Shown: in pieces, positions 11,746 through 23,120 of the stretch
How the letters are laid out: each line of letters starts with the position of its first letter
How positions within the stretch are numbered: the stretch's first letter is position 1
Assembly (NCBI GenBank): GCA_021234155.1
Contig: JAJEKV010000006.1
Location: 1,862,001-1,926,000 of the forward strand
Reading direction: 5' to 3'
Source: Isoetes taiwanensis
Lineage: Eukaryota; Streptophyta; Lycopodiopsida; Isoetales; Isoetaceae
DNA length: 64,000 nt
Translations under genes and position numbers: made by a program
Notes under the pieces: model-generated
The model's database searches: none
What the model was told of the DNA's origin: nothing
What the model saw: the letters and a program-made list of their open reading frames with translations, nothing else

Positions 11746-13260
11746 ATGTTTCACTTTAGGGCTGCGGTTTGTAGGTTTATTCTAGGGTTTCTCGATGGGT
11801 GCCGTCTGCAAACAGAGGAGGCCAGACTCAAGGAGGTAAGACTCACCATTTTTTACAGGGATGACCGCCTCATTCGCCTATTTGGAGCATGTGGAAGTAT
11901 TGTTGAGGCAAATTCTGCCTTTACTAAGGTCCTACAAGCCACAATTTATACGTGGAGTGCCATTGTTTTGGCAATGTGGATCTTGGACAGGCTGAGGCTG
12001 CAGTTGATCTTTGTTGCAGAATGAAACAATCAGATAGTGAGAATGACCAGCATATTTATGTTTCTGCCCTAAAAGCATGCTCTTCAGCGTCATATTTTTG
12101 CAGGGAAGACTTATGCATAATCAGATCATTTGCAGTGCACACTCTCCTAATGTTTTTGTGACAAGTACTTTGGTAGATGTGTATGCAAAATGTGGCGACT
12201 TGGAAAAGGCAATTAGACTCTTTGAGAATTCTCCAGTACATAATGTGCTTTTGTGGGGAGTCATGATTTCTGGGTATGTCCATAATAGATGTGGCCTTCT
12301 TGCTGTAGATTGTTATAGAAGATGAAGGTGGGAATAGAACCTGATGTGGTTACATTTATGAGCATTCTAAAGGCATGTGCTAGTGTTCGCATGCTGGAAA
12401 GGGGCAGGTGCATCAAACCATGTATAACAGAAACTCAGTTTCATTTCCATGCCTATATTGGGAATGCTCTGGTAGATATGTATGCTAAATGTGGGAGCTT
12501 GGAGGAGGCATGCAAAGTTTTTGAAGAGTTCCCAAATCTGAATGCAGTATCATGGAATGCCATAATTGCAGGACTTGCCCAAAGAGGTGAAGACATATTT
12601 GCCTTAGCATATTTTGATCAGATGCTGCAAGAAGGGATGAGTCCAGATGGGATTACGTTTTCAAGCATCTTAAAAGCATGTGCCAGCATTAGGGCCATTG
12701 AAAGAGGCAGGTACATTCATGAGTATATGATGGGATCCAAGTTTCAAGCTGTTGTTTTTGTGGGTAGCACATTGGTGGACATGTATGCAAAATGTGGGAG
12801 ATTAAATGAGGCTTTGGCAATCTTTGACAATTTGGAAAATCGAGATGTGGTCACTTGGGGTGCAATGATTAATGGACATTTGAATACAACGACATCCTTT
12901 CTCGAATTTTGTTTTACAAACATGCGGAAAGGCGGGGATAATGCCGGTTTCTGATAATATTTCTTGCCATTTTGAAAGCATTCAGCAGCACTGGAGCCAT
13001 GGATAGAGCAAGGCATATTCATGAGCAAATTATCAAGAAGAGTTTCCAGTTTGATGCAGCTGTAGCAAATGCTTTTGTGGACATGTATGCAAAACGTGGT
13101 TGCTTGGAAGAGGCACATGAAGTCTTTCAGACATTGCCAATGCGGGATGTTGGATTGTGGAATACAATCATTTCTGGGTATGTCCATCATGGTGACACCT
13201 TCCATGCTTTAGAATACTTTGGAAAATGCGGGGCCGAAAGATTGAGGCGGATGCAATGTC
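11746..13260 (+). pseudogene. PLS-type PPR protein pseudogene, frameshifted and 3'-truncated
   Basis: The translated pieces follow one another in a shared order but in different frames. They are 11746-12024 (IRLFGACGSIVEANSAFTKV), 11952-12100 (GQAEAAVDLCCRMKQ), 12077-12325 (VFVTSTLVDVYAKCGDLEKA), 12322-12954 (three repeats, each with an LKACAS and DMYAKCGSLEEA core) and 12972-13260 (FVDMYAKRGCLEEAHEVFQ). At least four frame breaks separate them. Intact PLS-type PPR proteins bind organelle RNA and often end in E/DYW domains that direct C-to-U editing. Here the reading runs to KIEADAMSM and then meets LINE sequence, so no E or DYW domain is present. It is clearly non-functional as a full protein. 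Confidence 0.9.
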
Positions 13261-13261
13261 C

Positions 13262-13921
13262 ATGTTTTGAAACCATAATCGGCAAGCTTTGGGATGCGGC
13301 GCCCTTGAACAGTCCGAACTGACACACTACCGGCGCCATATAAATCCCACATTGGAGCGAGGCCCGCAATGCTACTGCGCACCCACTTGCCCATGAAAAG
13401 CCTTGAGACTCATTGCCTCCATTAGCACGAGGGGCACATCATCTTGAATTGAGACAACCCGGATGGATTGGTGAGCCCACGTCGGGGCGGAGGCTACATC
13501 AATCTTTGCCAAATGGGTGTCATTGAGGATGAATCTCATACCCTTCAAAGTTGCCTTGACATATGATCAAATCCCGGACGCGCTTATGCCGAGTTGGTCG
13601 GGCACGCCGGCCGCTACATGTGACATTGGAGCGGCATCGAAATGCAGGTGCTAGGATCATACCGAGGAGGTCATGGACATGCGAGATCAGCTATGTCCTC
13701 GGGCTGCACGCTTGACATGTACATACACATTGTATTTCATGATGATGTATACTTATGCAGGTTGTGACATTCTTATATCGCCGCGGTTTTCCCTCGAAAA
13801 CCCTTGAGGCGAGGGTTTTAACCGGGACGATAATAAGTTTGTTAAGCAGCTTCTACGGGTCCCATAGGCCGATTGGTCTCAGCGGACGATAAAAAACCAT
13901 TCTCATTCTCATTCTCATTTA
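13262..13921 (+). mobile_element. 5'-truncated LINE 3' fragment inserted at the PPR pseudogene
   Basis: The segment begins GKLWDAAPL and continues in shifting frames as LTHYRRHINPTLERGPQ and KALRLIASI. It aligns with KLWDADALTHVKLAHYQQ and KKRRLIASI of the LINE at 32650-34040. Near 13505 a frame gives GVIEDESHTLQSC, the end of the cysteine/histidine motif. The 3' UTR has the CCTCGAAAACCC hairpin (13795), then GGGTCCCATAGGCC and GGACGATAAAA, and finishes in a (CATTCT)n tail at about 13897-13921. It appears to have interrupted the PPR sequence. Confidence 0.75.
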
Positions 13922-13934
13922 ACTATTTGGCATA

Positions 13935-14015
13935 TTTTAAAATACTCCCTATAACTTGAGCATGTGATTTCACAAATTCTAAAATACTTTTTATAACTTG
14001 AGTATGTGGTGCGAC
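13935..14015. repeat. Short tandem duplication
   Basis: A unit of about 45 bp containing AAAATACTCCCTATAACTTG and then AGCATGTG is repeated once with a few changes (AAAATACTTTTTATAACTTG and then AGTATGTG). No function is implied. Confidence 0.6.
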
Positions 14016-14064
14016 ACCTCAGTTTTTTTTTCAATCGTTTATCTTGTTTTTTTTTGTGCGATTT

Positions 14065-14535
14065 TGTTAGGGGCCGAAGGGCCTAATTTTTTTAACTACC
14101 AACATATAACTAACGAATAACATTATTAATACAAACCATTGCATCCAACACATTTAAATGAAAATCCCCCCTCAAACCCCCTTTGGTTTGGGTGCATATT
14201 CTGCGGGGCAAAGCAAGAGCCCCAAAAAACTTACAATACATGTACAAAATTAACACTATTAAGTACATTCCCTCAAATCTTATAGTATTTTGCAAACCTC
14301 AATATACGTTATACAAAAACTTATGCAGGGCATACCCCACAAATGAGGATCGCTATATACGGTCCGGATCAAGGAATGAAGGGCAAATATGCCCATCCAG
14401 CAGCTCCCCTCCCCTCCCGGTGTGTGAATATGTACCCAAACCAAAGGGGTTTTGTGGGGATTTTCATTTAAATGTGTTGGATGCAATGGTTTGTATTAAC
14501 AATGTTACTGTTAGTTATACGTTGGTAATATGTAG
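14065..14535. mobile_element. TIR (foldback/MITE-like) element
   Basis: About 100 bp at the left (14093-14195, starting TACCAACATATAACTAACG) is repeated in inverted orientation at the right (about 14430-14533, ending ACGTTGGTA) with few mismatches. Outside the left arm lies GTTAGGGGCCGAAGGGCC. The copy at 42145-42495 carries the counterpart GGGCCCTTCGGGCCC|TAAC at its right end, which suggests GTTAGGGCCC as the true terminus. There is no coding capacity. Relatives are at 42145-42495 and 50340-51030. The copies look truncated at opposite ends. Confidence 0.72.
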
Positions 14536-14619
14536 AATCAAGTGATGTAGAATGTGTTCATGATGTGATGATGAATCAAATGACATCCTTCAATATAAAA
14601 AAAACTTGAACTTGTTTCC

Positions 14620-14835
14620 TTGAAGTTAAATAGAAAGCTCTTTACATTCAGAAAAACTCTAATGATCCATGCAGAAAATTTCCAAGGGCTTATCTGATTT
14701 TATGATAGTCTAATTTGATAGACATTTAATGACATAGAAAATGGCACATCAAAATTTGCTTATGTGTCATGGATAGGCTCAAAATGCAGAAACCTTGTAA
14801 CTCCAAAATAAGATGCTAACGCATTGTGGGTTGTC
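14620..14835 (-). repeat. Copy B, second piece of the inverted duplication
   Basis: This is the reverse complement of about 7025-7215, including the stretch around TGACACATAAGC. It is separated from the third piece (15485-15700) by about 650 bp not present in copy A. Confidence 0.6.
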
Positions 14836-15480
14836 TTCAAATCTATTAGAAATGGAGAATGATCCAGCAAAATGATCCAGAATACTTCCAATTGCTAGTG
14901 GATTGGATAAAACAGACCATGGAATTAGATTCTATCAAAACTCATAGTGTCGAATGCATTTTGCAGGGTACGCTATGCACAAGCAAAGCATTTGCTCTTT
15001 TAAATGTGAAAACATCAGCGGCCACATCGCCAACACAGACAACGAAAGTCTAAGGTCTTTCTGCTCTATATTAATATACTGGCCTGAGGGTTCCCTTGGA
15101 AGAAACAAGAATTTGTATTTTCAAGCTTCCGACTATGGCTTATACCTTTATCAGAGAAAAGAGCTTCCTTTTGGTGTTTTGCTTATATCCAATGCCGCAA
15201 TGGTGGCTTGCGAAGAAGAGCGACACTATAGCCAATCTCCTAGAAGAACGACGTCGACAAAACTCCATCACCATAGGCGGAAAAGTAGATGACATGGATG
15301 AATCGCCAGATTGAATCTTGATGACACCTAACGCTAATCAACGGTAGCCAAAGGCAACCCAATAGTGTTGATTAATGCAAGTGCACAAAATCTCCATCGT
15401 CCAAAAAGCCCTCTAAAATGATCTCAGACGTCAAAATGGAAATCCCACCTATCGGCCCATCAATCAAAAGTTTGCCCTCC
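14836..15480 (+). other. Insertion in copy B with uncharacterised open frames
   Basis: This block interrupts the inverted duplication. Near-repeats CTTAGCATGCTT and GTTAGCATCTTA (as read on the minus strand) lie at its two ends, possibly a decayed target duplication. On the plus strand 14859-15053 and 14954-15292 are open in overlapping frames but show no domain I recognise. Confidence 0.3.
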
Positions 15481-15484
15481 GGGC

Positions 15485-15700
15485 AATCCAAAAAGCAAGC
15501 ATGCTAAGATGGATAATAAAAACATGCTATATGTAATATTCATGTTCGTTAAAATGCATTTGTAGATTTATGTAATTGATGTTTAAAAGCATTGATAAAA
15601 TATTTCTTTGATAAAATATGTCCATAAATTGATGTAGAAAGTTAGTTGCACCATTTGATTTCTCAAATGAAGATTCTGCATCATTAGATTTGCAGTTATT
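15485..15700 (-). repeat. Copy B, third piece of the inverted duplication
   Basis: This is the reverse complement of about 6855-7025. Both carry AACGAACATGAATATTAC followed by the ATAGCATGTT segment. Confidence 0.6.
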
Positions 15701-15955
15701 CAGGCAGAACTCTGAGGCATTGCCCTAATGGAATAAGCTTCATTAATATGATTATGGAGATTCTAAACTTGTTGGGCAAAATTTTTACGTCTATGATCCA
15801 AAATTTGCAATATATTGAGATCAGGTCCCTTCTACTAAACTGGATTCAATAAGAAAGGATTTGTAAATTTTCATCTCAGCTTTCTTCTTGGCCATACACG
15901 GTAGGGGTGACAACAAGGACCAACAACGATTTGGTGAATGGCGGGCAAATCTTTG

Positions 15956-15989
15956 CTTCTTCTTCTTCTTCTTCTTCTTCTTCTTCTTT
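15956..15989. repeat. (TTC)n microsatellite
   Basis: An uninterrupted TTC run creates artificial poly-Lys and poly-Phe frames on the two strands. The flanks are non-coding as far as I can see. Confidence 0.9.
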
Positions 15990-16324
15990 GCAGGTCCATC
16001 AAGCAGGGAGCAAATAACAAAGAGCATATACTCTTCTTCCTTGGCAATGAAGGCAACAAATCTTTGTTTTTCTTGCAGATTGATCGGATATAATCGGCGG
16101 GTATCTCACCCTGGTGCCTTGAGAACTTGATGAATAATAGAAGCTTGGAAGCTTCGCCATGGCAGGATTGCCTTCTTATTACCCTCATTCTAGGAAAGCA
16201 GGCAAGAACAAGGCCGGACATAATCTGTAAGAGTCATAGAAAACTCCGGTTTTTTGGCAACATTAAGGCCGGATATAATGTGTAAGAGTCATGAAAAGCT
16301 CTAGTTTTTTTGTTGTATTGTTAC

Positions 16325-16475
16325 CAGTTGGTTTTTTATTGGAAAAAAAAAATTTGAAATTTTTGTTTTGGTGTGTTATAGGAGATGTGTTCATTTTAGT
16401 TAAAATAAAAAATAAAAAAGCAAAAAAGTCCCGTGACACAACCAAAACAAAAAATTATCAATTTTTTTTGTCTAG
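16325..16475. repeat. Small A/T-rich foldback repeat
   Basis: AAATTTTTGTTTTGGTGTGT at the left is mirrored by GACACAACCAAAACAAAAAA at the right, giving a hairpin arm of about 45 bp. A relative with the core CCCTCCCATAACACAAACC lies at about 41545-41665. It resembles a MITE remnant. It has no coding capacity. Confidence 0.45.
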
Positions 16476-16479
16476 GACA

Positions 16480-18400
16480 ATGAGGGCAGCTATGGGGGAC
16501 ACAAACAAGCTTGATAAATCAAATGAGTTCTCCAGTTCTTCCTTCACAACCACAGCTTCCTTATTCTGCATAAGGGAGGTCTTTTGATGCAAGATACATT
16601 GTTTGTACATTCTTAGGAAGGAACAATGGAGGTAGCATAGCTCTAAATCAGGAACGGCTTGTCTTCAGCTTCATGAAAGGCAGCCAACCATCAATGTTCG
16701 TCCTCATTTCAGTCTACATTTTTCTCCCTGCACCATCAACCGTCATACTTGCTTGCCAATTTGTGTTCTCCCGATGCTAATATCGGCAAGGGCTTTTGCA
16801 ACATCTTATTAATTTGCACCCTATAGATCTTTCAATGGACGGAATTATGGGGATTTAAATTGTCCCTATCTAATTACGCACGGTCATGCGGCCTTTTACG
16901 CAATGACAATTCACGCCTTTTCAATCTCTCTCCACGAGTTTTTACGTGGATTCTAAAAAACTAATCTTCAATCCAATCTTTAGCTTGCTCTATTTTTGCG
17001 AGAATTCCAGTCTCGAACCACCAAAAGTGGGAGAAATTTTTTCTCCATTAGCAGGGTCATAATTTGGATTATGTTATAGACTACGGGCTAGAAATAAGAA
17101 TACAGTCAAAGGAAACCTTCTCGTAATTTGAGCTCAAGTTGTTCATGAATTGCATTTTACAAGTGAAAATTGCATGAGAAGCTGTTCAAGAGGAAGCTTG
17201 AAAGAAAATGGCACAAAATGACCAATATTTTGCCCAAAAGAAATAGAAATTTCGAGAAACAGTTAAGTGATTAGAGAAAGTACCTTAATTAATAACCCAT
17301 AGTTATAATTCATTGACTCTTAAGAAAAGTGGCCATTAAGAATCTATGGAAGCACCCAAATTCTTTAGAAGCTCCCAAGTTGTAGCATGAACCTCTTCCT
17401 TGTCCTTGTACGATGAATTCGCAGCTAATCTATGAAGCTGTCATATAGTGCATAATGAACAAACAGTCTGCAAGGTCGACCAAAAGATGTCGTGAATAAA
17501 CACAGTCGACCATCAATAGAGGCAAGAGCTCTCAAAGAGACCACTATCAAAGAAGACAAGTTGTTGGGAGGACTAAATAGACATCCACGAAGGTTGAAAG
17601 CCCCAGCTTGCGCCTAAACATTGGAGCACTCATGGCGGGTGGCGCCAAGCAAATTCCTGAGGCCCTATGACCTAGGCCAGACGACGAATCTAGCAACTCA
17701 AGCTCATCCGACGAGTTGTATTACTCCATGAAGGAGCAACCACCTTGCACTTCAAGCGAATCCTTGTGAGGCTTGGGAGAAATGGAGATCGTAGGGTCCC
17801 CTTCTGAAGGTGAGGAGCAGCGGGAAGGGCAGCAAAAGGAGTAAGCATTGCGGAAGAAAAGGACAACAACTGGACGAACCAGAGAAGGATGAGTCGGAAG
17901 AGGAAGAACGCACCAACAAGAGGTGGAACAAGAGGCTGAAGAAGAAGAGGATGAGGAAATCGAAGAACAGACGGATCCTAACACTCGACCACCATACCCA
18001 GTGTAGCCCAAACCACCCAATAGATAGGTTGAAACTGTCATGATAGTGGGGAGACTGCAAATATGCAACAGAAAATGGAACTTGAAAGCAACCTCTATAT
18101 ATAGGCCCTTCACATAAAACTCAATATCTTTCCTCTCCATAAGTTTTTTTTTTTTTTAATTAAATGATATGATATGGGATTAAACACCAATAGTACAATA
18201 ATGTGGATTTTATGGCAATGAAGCAAAGGGAGCCATTGCTTGACTATTGAATTTGCTGAACAATAATAAAGCATGGTCCGAAAAAAATGTAAGTATATTT
18301 CTAAACTACTACAATATTAGGGTTCCCGAAATAAGGGTTCCATGTGGTGAGGCCGCTAGCTGAGCGTGGACGAGGAGAACTCTACCTAATTCCGGCACAT
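16480..18400. other. No gene recognised; one charged open frame
   Basis: Most of this stretch shows nothing I can support. Around 17760-18060 the plus strand is rich in Glu/Lys/Arg codons in two frames (for example EEEEDEEIEEQTD). There are stops in each frame and no domain. The Ser-rich minus-strand frames at the same place are shadows of that purine-rich composition. Confidence 0.35.
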
Positions 18401-18570
18401 GCATTAGCTGGTAATACATAAATGGTTTTTCTAGATAATTACAGGTACAACTATGATGATTTTAAGGCACGCGTCTATCTTTGTTCGAACCTTGCTAAGG
18501 GCGGGGCCAAAGATAAATACATTACGGAGGACACCGAGATGCATAAGCACGGGCGAAATCATGCTACAGT

Positions 18571-18920
18571 GTGGAATTCCTGGCTTGTAACATGGGCAGG
18601 AAGAAAGGGGATCTCAATATGGCTACTAGGAGGAAATTGAATCTTGAAGCTAGCTTGGCTCCCAAGAGGAAAAAGGTATGGGAATTTCGTAGAGCTGCCA
18701 AATGCATCAAACCTGATGAGACCATGAATGATCCTAAGCTTGTTAAAGCTACTGCTGCTAATGATATGGAAGGGAGCAGCAAGGCTCTTTGGATTTCTTC
18801 TTTGTGGATGGCGAAATAATGATAAAGAGGGCAACAAGAAGATTGACACCATTCAGGATGCTGGAATTGGAGCACTGGCTAAGCAACACAATGGGATTCC
18901 TACAGCAGCGCCAACTACTC
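18571..18920 (+). CDS. Possible exon of an unrecognised basic protein
   Basis: The frame from 18592 reads MGRKKGDLNMATRRKLNLEA and then FRRAAKCIKPDETMNDPKL, ending in a stop near 18819. A second overlapping frame continues to PTAAPTTQ and meets CAG|GTTTAT (about 18920), a plausible donor. The basic, coiled composition hints at coding history, but I recognise no family, and a frame shift would be needed to join the two parts. It may be a pseudogene fragment. Confidence 0.25.
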
Positions 18921-18929
18921 AGGTTTATT

Positions 18930-20461
18930 CGAAATTTCTAAGTTCTTTACACTATTTAACAAGTTGAAGGCCTTCTTAGGAAATCTTTTTGATGAAATTA
19001 TAGTAATGCAAGATGTTTTTGTAACTACATAATGTCATGTCTAGTGACTTAGCTGCACCATATCTGAAGCATTAAATGCTTTGACATTGCATGATACAAA
19101 TGCTTCTGATACTTTTATAAAATATGGATGCTTACTTCCAACTTGTGTGTACTTAATAGGGATAAGTTTTGCTTGTGTAATGATAAATATGGATCTATGA
19201 TTAATAACTGCTGGAAGATTACTGTTATGAGTTGACATGGCGACCAGATTATATTATTCCTTCCCTTTGGAGTCTAGATACAGATTGTCTTTAACCTTAT
19301 TTGCTCCTGCTGGCTTAAAAACAGAATAGAGATGCTCTTGCTGGCTAGGACCCTGAGTAGATCGGATCTCGAGTCCTAGAAATAAACTCTGGTGTATGGG
19401 ATCCAATGCCTACGTTTATGGGACGGAGTGGTGGCTACATATTGTGTAAATTCCCCTGAATAACTTAACTTATGACCTTAGAAAATTTAATACTGTTGAG
19501 GTTACTTTTGGCTAAGACACAGCACATAGTTAAATGACCGAGTATAGAGCATTGTTTCTTACTTTCTGCACAACAGGCAATAATGACTATTGTTCTAATT
19601 ACATCTAATTACACCTGACCATCTATGGGAATCAGATCCTGATTGCACTTTCTGTTATAGTTGATATTAAGGCTGCACAGTTTGGTCTAATAGGAGACAG
19701 AGATAGATCTGAAGTTTATCTTGCAGTAATAAATTAAAAGCTAAATGTTTAAGGTCTACTTACATTGATATTCAAACTTATTATGATCTGTGGTAATTGT
19801 ACTTGGCTAAATGTATGCACTATCATTTGAGGTTTGTGGTTTTCCAGGAAAAACTAGGGATTTAGCCACCTACATTTTATAGCGAATGTAAATAAGAGTA
19901 GAATGCCTTAGATAGCTACCATGATATCTGGGCCCCTGCATAATTACATGGAAATTAATAAACCAGTCTATGTTAGAGTGCTGGTTTCAGGCTTTGACAC
20001 ACTATTTGTTATGATACTTCTTTTTAACATGGTGAAGGGGATAACCCAAGAGACCTAATGCTTACCTGTCAGTGCTGTCATTATTACCCTTCCTAGGCTA
20101 AATTTTGGCTGGTTTACTGCAGGTAACAAGGTTTCTTGCTCCATGCTTTGATGTATCTATCTGTCTAAGCTGATGGTTCAAAAAACACGCTTTCAAGTAA
20201 GATTAGTCCTTTGGGAGAAGATGTTGTATATCTAAAACTCGGATGTTGAAGTTGTAACTGTCATAAATGTAGTTTGTACTGGATTATGGAAATAGATGTA
20301 TGTTGAGGATTTTTGGATCTATAGTTTTTATAATATGAAATTATGATTGAATGTCCTTTTCTTGGCCTGGCAAAATGTTCCTGTCATTTTTCTAGGGCTG
20401 CCAAAGGCAGACTTGGTATTTTCAAATGGAAATATCAAGTATGGAAGTCTGTTTCAGATTT

Positions 20462-20497
<36 letters not shown>

Positions 20498-23110
20498 AGG
20501 ACTCCATAAGTTTTTTCCCAAGGTCTCTAAGCTTCATATGTGTTGCAATATTATAATGCAATCTTTTCAAATCATATCTTTTGCATTTGCTATAAAATCT
20601 TTCTCAAACTCATTTTCTCTCTAAGGCATAGAAATGACCATGGATTGGCTTTGCTTGTTGAGGTTAATATGTTGAGCCAAATGCATTAAGTTTATAATGT
20701 TCTTAATCTCTTTAAAATTGTCTGGTGATATGGATTGAGCATTAGACTATTTCGGTAGAATAGTTATGACACTTTTGATCGATGAAGCGATGCATTAGCC
20801 CAACTCAATACAAGTCACTTGGATTTGTGTAAATAATTTCAATTGTTGCATGAATATAGTAGAAAGAAGGAACCAAGAAATCCTTTGCATGGAGGGCATA
20901 TAGAATATAAATGATTCTTTAATGTCCACCGAAGACAAATAGGCCATGGGACCCATAAGGTGGCCATCCATGGAGTTCTATTGTCACCTCGAGGTTCATC
21001 CCTTTCGTGATCCCTTATGATTCTAAACTCCTTGCTCTTATAGAAGCGATTTTGAGGAGCCAACAAGAACTAAACAAGTTTTATGCACAAATTCTAGAGG
21101 GTGAGTATGAACTTTCATCCGGGATCTTGCAAATCAAGTAGCATTTTAGCTGGAGGAGGGCTTCATTTCGAAAAGGCCAAGCATTCAGATAAATTTTGCA
21201 AATGCTTTCTTTAAGCTTTTTTGTTGGGAAAAAAAATAAAAATAAAAATGAAAGATTTTTGTGGCAAACTATATCTAAGTTACCAAAGATAAAGAACGAT
21301 GGCCAATGAAGCTGCTACCAGCAAAGGGTGGCTAGGTAAGAAGCCCCATTTATTTATGCCGTTAAAGTGGCAAAGCACACAGAAGGAATGTCTATGATCT
21401 TCATCATATGATCCTTGGATCTATCTGTTGAGTTTATATAGAGTTATAGAAAGAGAAATATTGCAAAATCCATTCTAATGGTCCACAAGTGTCAATTATT
21501 CTATAAATCAAGGGACAAGGGATTTAGGGATTTGCATATTTTTTTCAACTATAAGATTTGCAAATGCCTTCATAATAATCACCACCAACACAATGTTACT
21601 ACGTGTTTCACCTAGATTTCTTTTTCGACCATTATTACAGTAATGGTTCTATTTGTTTAATTTAAGGCTCAATATTCCTTACCAAAGGATCTGATTACAA
21701 GTATAGGCAAACATAGGGGAATTTGGGAATAAGAATGTCCGGCATAATACAAGGCCGCCGTTAGTATTCGTTACTTGTTCTTACATCTGATATGGTTGAG
21801 TTAACACATGTACATAATATCAATCATTTCTCCTAAATAATGTCTTAGATGGATCAATGATAGATTATGTGCTTTGCATTGTTTGCAAAATCAGACAAAA
21901 TGAGGCTCCTAAACTCAATGATGCAAAAAGATTTAACTTGATACCATCCTCCTAGTGCTAGGTGTTGTCTCGTCTCGCCATGTAAGCCAACATGTAGAAC
22001 ATGTTGGGCTACTCTAGCCTTATATAAATCGCCTGGCGAGACTTGTATTGTGACGTGGCCACAAGATATATGCATTCCATAACATATAACTCTAGGGGAA
22101 CTTCAAAGGCGTACACTCATGCCATTTTGCCGCCACCTTGGATGAGGTAGTAATTGTCTTTCTCATCTCCACCAAGAGTAGCCGAAATTAAGCATTTCTT
22201 AATCCGACCCTTGACATGATAGAAAACACTGTATATGATTTGATATTTCCATGTAATATGCTAGCTAGCCAAGAAAGTTCATTCACTCTCATTAATCTAG
22301 CATGTAAAATTGTTGCCATACTTGTGCTCCTCTCTCAGATCAACAACGCTTTGCATCCCCACATCGATTCAGGAATTGAATAGATCTGCATCATGGATTT
22401 TGTACACGACTATGACCAATGCGCATAGATTGCATTCACAACTCACAAACTCCAAATCCTAAACCATTTATGGGAGGTCACCAATAGTGGACCATACAGA
22501 AATGGATCAAATTCCTCAATAGTGGATCAATACATAATTACTATCTGAATCTAAACCATTGAATACATTATTTTATTTGCCGCCTCTCCTTGCCCATTGT
22601 TGGTGCAATCCTCAGGCAACCCTGGATGTGTAGCACCTTGTTTTTTATTTGGCTGGGCCTACACTTATTCTAGGAATTGGAACTCTAAATTGCCCACTTG
22701 AACACTAATTCTTGACCGTCAGTATGCCACGTACTACCTTTTGCAATACCAGCCACTTGTTTCTAATCACTAAAAAAAAGGTTTCCAGTTTGGGCCATGA
22801 CCACGATATTTTAGGCCAGGATGTCAAAAGGCCCATTCATCGAGACCTTTATATCCACATATATATTGTATTGCATCCAGGGGAGCTGCGATTGAGGACG
22901 CAATGGAGCTTTCGCCCTGTTTTAGATCGTTAGTCATGACTTGCTCCACGAACCCATCAAATCCATCTCCCCTGCCCTCTTTTTCTACGGTAAATTTCAT
23001 CTTCAATTTTTTGGGCATATGTTTTTCCCCTTAGTAGTTGAATTGGCTGAATTGGGTCTAGATCATTCTTCTGTCAGCTCCAAGTTTTATGCGTATTCTG
23101 TTCTCCGCTG
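18930..23110. other. Long gene-poor stretch
   Basis: I find no supported gene in either strand. There is a T-run at about 20463-20497, which could be the tail of a minus-strand retroposed sequence that I cannot delimit. A hairpin CCAACATGT...ACATGTTGG lies at about 21988-22008, flanked by GTCTCGCC and GGCGAGAC. An A/T-rich segment at 21195-21275 is related to 8436-8510. Confidence 0.5.
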
Positions 23111-23120
23111 CTGAATCAAT

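Noticed and set aside
15821-16221. Poly-Lys and poly-Arg frames
   Set aside because: They are created by the (TTC)n microsatellite.
17720-18140. A Ser-rich secreted protein on the minus strand
   Set aside because: It is the antisense of a purine-rich Glu/Lys tract; several frames are open together because of composition.
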